From positions 11,524 through 26,364 of the forward strand of contig DBNM01000077.1 in the NCBI GenBank assembly GCA_002299135.1: a stretch of 14,841 bases of DNA. The letters run 5' to 3'. The translations under genes and the position numbers were made by a program. The notes beneath the pieces are model-generated. The model made no database searches and had not been told where the DNA came from. It was given only the letters and a program-made list of their open reading frames with translations. Source of the stretch: Candidatus Neomicrothrix sp. UBA672 (GTDB taxonomy: Bacteria > Actinomycetota > Acidimicrobiia > Acidimicrobiales > MedAcidi-G1). Of the stretch, positions 1 through 8,194 are shown in pieces. The stretch's first letter is position 1, and the number at the start of each line of letters is the position of its first letter.

Positions 1-741
1 AGGGCTATCGAGTATGAAGCAAAAAGACAGATCGAAATAATTGAATCAGGTCAAGAAGTTGAGCAACAAACACGCCATTGGGATGAAGCTGAGGGTCGTA
101 CACACAAATTGCGATCCAAGGAAGAAGCTTTTGATTACCGTTATTTCCCCGAACCCGATCTAGTGCCAGTTGAACCATCTGAAGAGTGGGTAAAAGAAAT
201 TGCCAACTCTCTACCACCATTACCCAGAGACCGAAGACACCTGCTAGCTGATTCAATCGGAGTTGAACCAACAGAAACATCATTAATAGTGCAAAGAAAT
301 TTGGACACCTTTGCTCTGCAAGCAATTTCTTCTAACGCCGATAAGAACCGTGTTCTTGTGCATTTAGAGAACAATCTTGCTGACGGAATTGGAAAGCTGA
401 CACCAGAGGCATTTGCATCTCTTACGGTAATGGAGACGAACGGCGAGCTTACAGCAACACAAACCAAAACAGTTTTAGCGGACTTAGTCGAATCAGGCGG
501 AGACCCTCAAGAGATAGCTAAGAGTCACGGTTTCGAATCTATGGATAATTCTGAACTGGAAGAGATAGTTGATCGAATCATTTCAGAAAATTCTGATGAT
601 TGGCTTTCTTACATTAATGGGGATGAAACTGAAAGAAAGAAAAAATCAGGTTTTTTCGTTGGGTTAATAATGAAAGAGACCAGCGGTCAGGCTGATGGCA
701 AAATCGTGAACCAGATATTAAGTGCTAAAGCGGAAAACTAG
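1..741 (+). CDS. gatB: Aspartyl/glutamyl-tRNA(Asn/Gln) amidotransferase subunit B, 3' part
   Basis: GatB is the subunit of the GatCAB complex that activates and binds the misacylated Glu-tRNA(Gln) or Asp-tRNA(Asn) for transamidation in the cytoplasm. The reading frame is open from base 1, so the 5' half lies outside the window; 246 residues plus a TAG stop are visible. The stretch at residues 24-52 has the conserved GatB sequence TRHWDEAEGRTHKLRSKEEA followed by DYRYFPEPDLVP. The C-terminal part is the helical YqeY-like tRNA-binding tail, ending in GFFVGLIMKETSGQADGKIV, the usual GatB closing motif. An internal TTG at 109 should not be taken as the start because the family sequence continues upstream of it. 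The stop TAG (739-741) overlaps the stop of the convergent MATE gene in a shared CTAG. The identification is firm. Confidence 0.97.
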   Translation, partial: RAIEYEAKRQIEIIESGQEVEQQTRHWDEAEGRTHKLRSKEEAFDYRYFPEPDLVPVEPSEEWVKEIANSLPPLPRDRRHLLADSIGVEPTETSLIVQRNLDTFALQAISSNADKNRVLVHLENNLADGIGKLTPEAFASLTVMETNGELTATQTKTVLADLVESGGDPQEIAKSHGFESMDNSELEEIVDRIISENSDDWLSYINGDETERKKKSGFFVGLIMKETSGQADGKIVNQILSAKAEN

Positions 742-1991
742 CTTCCCAATTTTTGCCATTTATCACTTCGAAAACGAATATATAAAGTTGTAGAACGGAC
801 CAACATAAAAACCCAAATAGATCCCCAAATCCAACCTATACCGAGACCAAATGCGACACTTAAAAGCATTAATGATATGGAAATAACCGCCGAGAGGCTC
901 ATGGCCTTAGCAAGGAAGCGCTGATCACCGGCACCTATCAGAATGCCGTCCAGGGCAAATGCTATCCCTGATAATGGAGCCATTGCCGCGACGTGTAAAA
1001 GAAGAAAACCCGCAAGTTCAACTACTGCAGTATCTTCAGAAAAAATTCCCGCAAAAGTGATATGAAATATCGCAAGAAGGGAACCTGTGAACACACCTAT
1101 TCTAGTGGACCAGATAATAGCTCTCCGACCCATTAGACGAGCTTCATGGGCTTCACCAGCACCTAGAAGGTTTCCTGTTATCGCTTGTGCTGCTATAGCG
1201 ATTGCATCCATTGACATGGCAAGAAAAAACCATGCTTGGAATCCCACTTCGTGTGCCGCAACATCAACATTCCCCAGACGAGCTGCCATGGCTGTAGCAA
1301 CAATAAATGAAGTAGTTAATGAGAGGTTCCTAATCAAGAGCTCACTTGAGCTTCTTAAAAGTTTTATTAAAACTAGAAATTTCGGTTTGAAGGAAACCTT
1401 ATATCCACCTATGGCCTTTCGAATCCATACCAGGTAAATCAGAGCGCCAACCCATTGAGAAACAACTGTCGCAGCCGCAGAAGCTCCTATTTCTTTGTTG
1501 AAACCATAGATAAGAACCAGTTCGAGTCCCAGATTCAAAAGGGCAGTTCCTATTGCCACCCAGAGGGGTCTGACTGTGTCCTTGACTCCACGTAAGTAAC
1601 CTACGCCTGCAAGCATTATCAACATGGCCGGAGCACCAAACATACTGATACGCAAATAAATGCGAGCTTGATTCAGAAGTTCCCCATCAGCACCCAGAAG
1701 TTTTAATAGCGGGTTGGCGGCAGAGTATCCAAGGAAAGCTATTGCAATGCCAAGAAAAAAAGCTAACCACATACTTTGAATGGCTTGATTTGAAGCTTTT
1801 AAGGGTTCACCTGCCCCAGTAAACCTAGCGACCGTTGCAGTAGTCCCGTAAGCCAAAAAGAAACAGAGTCCGTAAATTAACAGCAGGGCAGCGGATGCAA
1901 CAGCTAATCCTCCGAGAGGGATAGTCCCCAGATGACCAACGACAGCAGTGTCGGCTAACAAATATAATGGTTCAGCTACAAGTGCACCCAA
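738..1991 (-). CDS. MATE-family multidrug/metabolite efflux transporter (start uncertain)
   Basis: This is an integral membrane antiporter of the MATE (DinF/NorM-like) family, which exports small cationic or organic compounds using a Na+ or H+ gradient. The 417 residues from the TTG at 1991 are almost entirely hydrophobic segments, consistent with about 12 membrane helices. The N-terminal sequence AEPLYLLADTAVVGHLGT is the family hallmark. Family proteins normally begin about 15-20 residues before this point, and the same frame upstream still encodes fitting sequence (IPDRDKQLLALAIPA, 1992-2036). It then reaches TAG at 2052-2054 without any ATG, GTG or TTG. The real start may therefore be a rare codon (ATT at 2040-2042, ATC at 2043-2045 or CTG at 2004-2006), or a frameshift may separate it from the out-of-frame ATG at 2057-2059. 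The substrate cannot be predicted. The gene is convergent with gatB and divergent from ilvD. Confidence 0.9.
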   Translation of the reverse strand: MGALVAEPLYLLADTAVVGHLGTIPLGGLAVASAALLLIYGLCFFLAYGTTATVARFTGAGEPLKASNQAIQSMWLAFFLGIAIAFLGYSAANPLLKLLGADGELLNQARIYLRISMFGAPAMLIMLAGVGYLRGVKDTVRPLWVAIGTALLNLGLELVLIYGFNKEIGASAAATVVSQWVGALIYLVWIRKAIGGYKVSFKPKFLVLIKLLRSSSELLIRNLSLTTSFIVATAMAARLGNVDVAAHEVGFQAWFFLAMSMDAIAIAAQAITGNLLGAGEAHEARLMGRRAIIWSTRIGVFTGSLLAIFHITFAGIFSEDTAVVELAGFLLLHVAAMAPLSGIAFALDGILIGAGDQRFLAKAMSLSAVISISLMLLSVAFGLGIGWIWGSIWVFMLVRSTTLYIRFRSDKWQKLGS

Positions 1992-2066
1992 AGCTGGGAT
2001 TGCCAGTGCTAAAAGCTGTTTATCACGATCTGGGATGTTAATGATGAAAGTCTAAACATATTCAAG

Positions 2067-2102
2067 TCGTCAAACCATTGATTTGAGCTCTACCCTTCAT
2101 GT
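2067..2102 (+). promoter_or_regulatory. Candidate ilvD promoter giving a leaderless mRNA
   Basis: TACCCT at 2091-2096 fits the actinobacterial -10 pattern TANNNT and lies 6 nt before the ilvD ATG, so transcription would begin at or next to the start codon. A weak -35 match TCGTCA (2067-2072) lies 18 nt upstream. No Shine-Dalgarno sequence precedes the ATG, which agrees with leaderless translation. The same 6-nt spacing is seen for the ilvB leader peptide and for the MaoC gene at 14526. Confidence 0.35.
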
Positions 2103-3794
<1,692 letters not shown>

Positions 3795-3800
3795 AAAGGG

Positions 3801-3829
3801 TTGTTTGCTATTAGCTTCCCAGCGATACT
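3801..3829 (+). promoter_or_regulatory. Promoter of the ilvB leader/ilvBNC operon
   Basis: TTGTTT (3801-3806) and GATACT (3824-3829) are separated by 17 nt, the ideal sigma-70/SigA spacing. The predicted start of transcription is near 3836, which is the A of the leader-peptide ATG. The promoter begins 7 nt after the ilvD stop, so ilvBNC can be transcribed independently of ilvD. This is inference from motif position. Confidence 0.55.
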
Positions 3830-3835
3830 GGATAG

Positions 3836-3871
3836 ATGCGAGAATTTTTTGTAGGTGTAGTAGTTATTTAG
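3836..3871 (+). CDS. ilvB leader peptide MREFFVGVVVI (attenuation control)
   Basis: This is an 11-codon open frame with ATG at 3836 and TAG at 3869-3871. It encodes Met-Arg-Glu-Phe-Phe-Val-Gly-Val-Val-Val-Ile, so five of the last six sense codons specify valine or isoleucine, the end products of the operon. It lies between a good promoter and a terminator hairpin upstream of acetolactate synthase, the classic arrangement of a ribosome-mediated attenuator. A comparable Val-rich leader peptide is known upstream of ilvBNC in Corynebacterium glutamicum. There is no Shine-Dalgarno sequence, and the ATG coincides with the expected transcription start, so the leader is probably translated as a leaderless mRNA. 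Stalling at Val or Ile codons when charged tRNA is scarce would alter folding of the RNA just downstream. Confidence 0.85.
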   Translation: MREFFVGVVVI

Positions 3872-3894
3872 CGTGTATCCATTAAGGGTGCACG
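3872..3894 (+). promoter_or_regulatory. Attenuator hairpin between leader peptide and terminator
   Basis: GTGTATCC (3873-3880) pairs with GGGTGCAC (3886-3893) around a 5-nt ATTAA loop, giving 8 bp including two G-U pairs. C3872-G3894 adds a ninth pair. It starts immediately after the leader stop codon and ends one base before the terminator stem. Its 3' arm contains AGGG (3885-3888), which could instead pair with CCCT (3902-3905) in the 5' arm of the terminator. A possible model is that a stalled ribosome opens this hairpin and frees its 3' arm to act as a short antiterminator. That alternative pairing is weak (4 bp plus G3890-C3900), so the switching mechanism is inference. Confidence 0.6.
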
Positions 3895-3925
3895 TTGACC
3901 TCCCTATGGGAGGTCAATTGTTTTT
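3895..3925 (+). terminator. Rho-independent terminator (attenuator) before ilvB
   Basis: TTGACCTCCC (3895-3904), loop TAT, and GGGAGGTCAA (3908-3917) form a perfect 10-bp stem followed by TTGTTTTT. It sits 38 nt before the ilvB ATG, downstream of the leader peptide, so premature termination here would switch off ilvBNC. It could also end ilvD readthrough transcripts. Confidence 0.9.
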
Positions 3926-3963
3926 AATCAAGTTTTTAGTTAAGAAAGCTAATCTGAGAAAAA

Positions 3964-5706
3964 ATGACCAGTGAAAATATAGATGGCGGCAAGGCTTTAA
4001 TTAGAGCCCTCGAAAAAGAGGGTGTGGAAGTGATGTTCGGGCTTCCTGGCGGGGCGATACTGCCCGTTTATGACCCGATTATTGATTCGACTATCAGACA
4101 CATACTGGTACGCCATGAGCAAGGTGCTGGTCATATGGCCCAAGGTTATGCACAGGCAACTGGTAAACCTGGTGTAGCGATGGTTACTAGCGGCCCAGCA
4201 GCTACGAATATCGTTACACCTCTATGTGACGCTTATCTGGATTCAACACCTTTGGTGGTTATTACAGGCCAAGTGCCTCTAGCCGCGATCGGTACAGATG
4301 CATTTCAGGAATGCGACACCACCGGGATCACCATGGGAGTCACAAAGCACAATTTTCTTGTCAAAGACGCACAGGACGTTCCAAGAATAGTCAAAGAAGC
4401 ATTTCATATAGCAACTACTGGGCGACCCGGTCCAGTGCTGATTGATTTACCCAAGGACATAGTTGATCCGAACAATCCAAGGTCAGAGCTTTACTGGGTG
4501 GACAATCCTGAAATGGACCTCCCAGGCTATAAACCAGAAAAGAAAATTGATCTTTCTGGAATAGAGAAAGCCGTAGAACTCATACAATCTTCTGAGAGGC
4601 CAGTTTTCTATGTTGGAGGTGGGATTCTCAAAGCAAGAGCGGCCGAAGCACTTAGAGAACTGGTCGAAATTACTGGTATTCACGTCGTGACAACTCTCAT
4701 GGCACGAGGGGCTTTTCCTGACAGCCATGAACTTTGTTTAGGAATGCCTGGCATGCACGGAAATTATACAGCCGTGACTTCAATGCAAAAGGCAGATTTA
4801 TTGGTGGCTTTGGGTGCCCGTTTCGATGATCGTGTTACTGGCAAAGTCGACGGTTTCGCACCAGATGCAAAAATAATCCACGTTGATATCGACCCTGCGG
4901 AAATAGGAAAAGTCAGAAAACCAGATGTTGCTATAAATGGAGATTGCCGTCTAGTTATAGAGGCAATGGTTGATCTGCTTAGACAACAAGACGCCATTCA
5001 AATAGATCGTTCGGAATGGAAATCTACTATTAGTGGCTGGCAGGAACGATTTCCTCTCACATATGAGGACTCTGAACCAGGAAGTAGATTGAAGCCCCAA
5101 TACGTCTTGGAGCAACTTAGGGATTTAACTCCTGCAGATACAATCGTTGCTTCAGGAGTTGGTCAGCATCAGATGTGGACAAGCCAATACTGGAATTTTG
5201 ATTACCCATATACATGGATCAACTCAGGAGGATTGGGGACTATGGGGTTCTCGATACCTGCTGCTATTGGTGCAAAAGTTGGAAACCCTGACCGGATGGT
5301 TTGGGCAGTTGATGGAGATGGATGTTTCCAGATGACTGCACAAGAACTTGTAACCGCAACAGTTGAAAACATACCAATAAAAGTTGCATTACTTAATAAT
5401 TCCTATTTGGGCATGGTTCGCCAATGGCAAGACATGTTTTACGATGAAAGATTTTCTGAAGTATTTCTTTCAGATGATGTGCCGAATTATAAAGCGTGGG
5501 CAGAATCCATGGGCTGTGTGGGTATTCGAGTTGACAGCCCAGAAGAAGTCCCAGAAGCTATAGCTAAAGCTAATGAGATTGAAGATCGGTCAGTTGTGAT
5601 AGATTTTCGAACCGCACCCGAAGAGCATGTCTATCCTATGGTTCCTGCTGGGAAAGATAATTCTTCAATTGTCGTTCCACCATCTCAAGAAAGTCAAGAA
5701 CGGTGA
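3964..5706 (+). CDS. ilvB: Acetolactate synthase (AHAS) large, catalytic subunit
   Basis: IlvB is the thiamine diphosphate and FAD dependent enzyme that condenses two pyruvates to acetolactate, or pyruvate with 2-ketobutyrate to acetohydroxybutyrate. This is the first common step of valine, leucine and isoleucine synthesis. The 580-residue length is typical. The N-terminal domain carries the catalytic Glu that activates ThDP (E52 in VRHEQGAGHMAQGYA) and the GQVPLAAIGTDAFQECD stretch (residues 102-118). The central FAD region includes GARFDDRVTGK (284-294). The C-terminal ThDP/Mg motif runs from GDGCFQMTAQEL (451-462) to NNSYLGMVRQW (478-488). The ATG is preceded by a modest GAGAAAA. Expression is controlled by the upstream leader peptide and terminator. 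Its TGA stop overlaps the ilvN GTG start by 4 bp, implying coupled 1:1 synthesis of the subunits. Confidence 0.97.
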   Translation: MTSENIDGGKALIRALEKEGVEVMFGLPGGAILPVYDPIIDSTIRHILVRHEQGAGHMAQGYAQATGKPGVAMVTSGPAATNIVTPLCDAYLDSTPLVVITGQVPLAAIGTDAFQECDTTGITMGVTKHNFLVKDAQDVPRIVKEAFHIATTGRPGPVLIDLPKDIVDPNNPRSELYWVDNPEMDLPGYKPEKKIDLSGIEKAVELIQSSERPVFYVGGGILKARAAEALRELVEITGIHVVTTLMARGAFPDSHELCLGMPGMHGNYTAVTSMQKADLLVALGARFDDRVTGKVDGFAPDAKIIHVDIDPAEIGKVRKPDVAINGDCRLVIEAMVDLLRQQDAIQIDRSEWKSTISGWQERFPLTYEDSEPGSRLKPQYVLEQLRDLTPADTIVASGVGQHQMWTSQYWNFDYPYTWINSGGLGTMGFSIPAAIGAKVGNPDRMVWAVDGDGCFQMTAQELVTATVENIPIKVALLNNSYLGMVRQWQDMFYDERFSEVFLSDDVPNYKAWAESMGCVGIRVDSPEEVPEAIAKANEIEDRSVVIDFRTAPEEHVYPMVPAGKDNSSIVVPPSQESQER

Positions 5707-6200
5707 AAAAGACTCAAGCGAATTACACAATATTAGTTATAACAGTCGAAAATAAATTCGGTGTTTTAGCTCGAGTCAGCGGCCTTTTTTCTCGTCGTGG
5801 CGTAAATATTAAGTCTCTGGCTGTTGCCCCTACAGATAAAGCAGAATTTAGTCGCATAACTGTTGATCTGGATATAGAGCTTGAATCTGTTTCATTAGAT
5901 CAAATAATAAACCAGCTCGACAAACTGATAAATGTTGTTGAAATACGAGCTTTGGATCCCGCTGAGTCAGTCGAAAGAGAATTGATGATCGTCACAGTTG
6001 AAGCTGAGGCTAGTCAAAGGGATGAACTGGTTGATCATTTAGACAAAGTCGGAGGAAAGGTTTTAAACATCGGAACCGAAAGCATGATGCTTTCTTTGGT
6101 GGAAACCTCATCTGTAATTGACGACTTTGAATCCTTTTTGAGTGATTATGGCATAGTTGAACTGCAACGGACAGGCCGCGTTGCTCTAGATTCGTTATAG
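5703..6200 (+). CDS. ilvN: Acetolactate synthase small, regulatory subunit
   Basis: This is the regulatory subunit that activates IlvB and usually confers valine feedback inhibition. At 165 residues it has an N-terminal ACT domain (ILVITVENKFGVLARVSGLF, about residues 9-28, then SRRGVNIKSLAVAPTDKAE) and a C-terminal domain with GGKVLNIG (116-123) and the closing ELQRTGRVAL. The usual ACT motif NKPGVLARV here reads NKFGVLARV, a Pro to Phe change near the effector loop, so feedback properties might differ; this is a guess from one residue. The start is GTG at 5703, overlapping the ilvB stop (GTGA), and GTG is the only start that keeps the whole ACT domain. Confidence 0.95.
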   Translation: MKKTQANYTILVITVENKFGVLARVSGLFSRRGVNIKSLAVAPTDKAEFSRITVDLDIELESVSLDQIINQLDKLINVVEIRALDPAESVERELMIVTVEAEASQRDELVDHLDKVGGKVLNIGTESMMLSLVETSSVIDDFESFLSDYGIVELQRTGRVALDSL

Positions 6201-6246
6201 CTAAACAAAGTTTAAATAGTTAAAAGAAAATAATTAGGAGAAAATC

Positions 6247-7278
6247 GTGGTAAATATTTATTATGAAAATGATGTAAATCGTTCAGCGATATCAGACCGT
6301 AAAGTAGCGATTTTAGGCTATGGATCACAAGGGCATGCTCACGCTTTGAACTTAAAGGAATCAGGGGTTGACGTATGCGTAGGGCTGAGAGAAGGTTCTG
6401 GATCCATCTCGAAAGCTGAAGAAGCAGGACTCGTAGTTCGTTCAATTTCAGAAGCATCAGACTGGGCAGATGTGATAATGCTTCTTTTGCCTGACACTGA
6501 TCAAGCAGCAATATATGAAGAACATATCGCTCCAAACTTGAAAGCTGGAGACGCCATTGCTTTTGCTCATGGTTTTAATATCCGTTTTGATCTGATTACA
6601 CCCCCAGATGATGTAGACGTCATAATGATTGCACCTAAAGGACCAGGTCACTTAGTACGCAGGACATATGTTGAAGGTGGCGGCGTGCCCTGTCTTATTG
6701 CTGTTGAGCAGAACCCAACAGGTGCAGCAAAAGACCTGGCAATGGCTTATGCAGATGGGCTGGGGGGAGCTAGAGCAGGGATTATCGAAACGACTTTCAC
6801 TGAAGAGTGCGAAACGGACCTTTTTGGAGAACAGGTAGTGCTTTGCGGCGGGGTTACAGAGTTAGTTAGAAGCGCTTTCGACACACTTGTTGATGCTGGA
6901 TACCAGCCAGAGATTTGTTATTTTGAATGTCTCCACGAATTGAAGTTAATTGTGGATCTCATGTATGAACAAGGCATAGGAGGCATGCGTTATTCAGTTT
7001 CTGACACTGCCGAATATGGCGATTTGACTCGTGGCCCTAGAGTGGTCGATGACCATGTAAGAGAAACAATGAAACAGGTTTTAGATGAGATTCAATCTGG
7101 AGCTTTTGCGGAAGAATGGGTGGCTGAAGCTCATTCTGGTAGGGAGAACTTTTACGCTTTGGAAGAAAAGGGACGCCAACACCGCATTGAGCAAGTTGGT
7201 TCTAAACTCCGAGACATGATGCCTTGGATTAGTGCTGGCAAAGTATCGGTTCAAGACGCATCAGGCGGCCAAGGTTAA
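6247..7278 (+). CDS. ilvC: Ketol-acid reductoisomerase, class I
   Basis: IlvC isomerises and reduces acetolactate or acetohydroxybutyrate to the dihydroxy acids that IlvD then dehydrates. The 343-residue length is that of the short class I enzymes. The Rossmann motif is GYGSQGHAHA (residues 24-33). The cofactor loop LREGSGS keeps R48, S51 and S53, which favours NADPH over NADH. The two Mg-binding acidic residues D191 and E195 (ETDLFGEQVVLCGG) are present, as are E227 and E231 (CYFECLHELKLIVD) and H108. The start is GTG at 6247 with a clear AGGAG (6236-6240) 6 nt upstream. The 46-nt gap after ilvN shows no terminator, so it belongs to the ilvBNC transcript. Confidence 0.97.
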   Translation: MVNIYYENDVNRSAISDRKVAILGYGSQGHAHALNLKESGVDVCVGLREGSGSISKAEEAGLVVRSISEASDWADVIMLLLPDTDQAAIYEEHIAPNLKAGDAIAFAHGFNIRFDLITPPDDVDVIMIAPKGPGHLVRRTYVEGGGVPCLIAVEQNPTGAAKDLAMAYADGLGGARAGIIETTFTEECETDLFGEQVVLCGGVTELVRSAFDTLVDAGYQPEICYFECLHELKLIVDLMYEQGIGGMRYSVSDTAEYGDLTRGPRVVDDHVRETMKQVLDEIQSGAFAEEWVAEAHSGRENFYALEEKGRQHRIEQVGSKLRDMMPWISAGKVSVQDASGGQG

Positions 7279-7294
7279 GACATCAGCCTAAAGT

Positions 7295-8185
7295 GTGAAA
7301 AAATTGATCGAAAATGAAAATGACTGGGAGGAACTTAGCCGTCGTGCAGCTTTTGCTTCCCATAGGCTAATTGGTTGGATTTACTGGGATCCGAGAGCCA
7401 TTGCAAATTACGAAGCGCTTGGAGTTCCTAATGGATTTGGATACTACGTATCGACTCGTGCGGCTTCTCTTGGAAAAGCCGGAAACAAAGCAGTATCTGC
7501 AGTTTTTTATTCGATACACCCAGACTTCATTGCAGCAAGCCTTGACAACTGTCGTGAACATACCACTTTCGAAAAAGCGGCAGCAGCCAGAGACGCAGCG
7601 ATCGCCCCAGGTTTAAAGGAATTAACACCAGAAATCTGTGAGCCTTTCGCAGATATGTCTCCGAACCTTTGGAAAGCAGCTGAAGAACTTCCTGTCTCTG
7701 GGCGAGCTTTATTTGCATCATTACTGGATTGGCCACGTCATGATGATCCGCTCACATCAGCTTGGTTAGCTGTTAACGCCATCCGTGAGTGGCGTGGTGA
7801 TACTCATTGGGCAATTTTGCTAAGCGAAAATATTGACGGCACTATGGCTGGCATCCTAGATAATGCAAAGCATGATTATGACGATCAATGGCTTCCACGT
7901 AGTCGAGGAGCAGACGATGATGCAATTAGTAACGCATTTAAAAAGTTAACGGAACGTGGTTTAGCCGATGGAGAAACAGTTACGCCTAAAGGCTTGGAGT
8001 TTAGAGAAAGTCTTGAAAGAAAACTTAACAACATAGCTAGTGCCGCATGGCGCAATCTTGGGATTGACCAAACGGCTCAATTTCTCGAATTGATCGAACC
8101 AGTTGGTTCGCGCTACATGGATCACATTGATGACACAGCTGGATCAAATTGGATGCCGGCTGGGCGAGAAGCTAAGAGTAAATAG
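7295..8185 (+). CDS. SCO6745-family protein (function unknown)
   Basis: This is a 296-residue soluble protein of the actinobacterial SCO6745 family, whose function is not established. The N-terminal family pattern is visible as HRLIGWIYWDPRA (residues 23-35) and GYYVSTRAASLGKAGNKAV (49-67), followed by FYSIHPDFIA. The middle contains the conserved AIREWRGDTHWAILL (about residues 162-176), and the C-terminal third has LTERGLADGETVTPKGLEFR, which looks like a winged-helix end. A DNA-binding or MarR-like role is possible but unproven. The GTG start is only 16 nt after the ilvC stop, with no promoter or terminator visible, so it is probably the last gene of the ilvBNC operon. No membrane segment or signal peptide is seen. 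It ends 9 nt from the stop of the convergent thiolase gene. Confidence 0.8.
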   Translation: MKKLIENENDWEELSRRAAFASHRLIGWIYWDPRAIANYEALGVPNGFGYYVSTRAASLGKAGNKAVSAVFYSIHPDFIAASLDNCREHTTFEKAAAARDAAIAPGLKELTPEICEPFADMSPNLWKAAEELPVSGRALFASLLDWPRHDDPLTSAWLAVNAIREWRGDTHWAILLSENIDGTMAGILDNAKHDYDDQWLPRSRGADDDAISNAFKKLTERGLADGETVTPKGLEFRESLERKLNNIASAAWRNLGIDQTAQFLELIEPVGSRYMDHIDDTAGSNWMPAGREAKSK

Positions 8186-8194
8186 TATTGATGA

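Noticed and set aside
3795..3963. T-box riboswitch upstream of ilvB
   Set aside because: The leader is only about 125 nt and I see no T-box core or stem I. The Val/Ile-rich leader peptide explains the terminator better.
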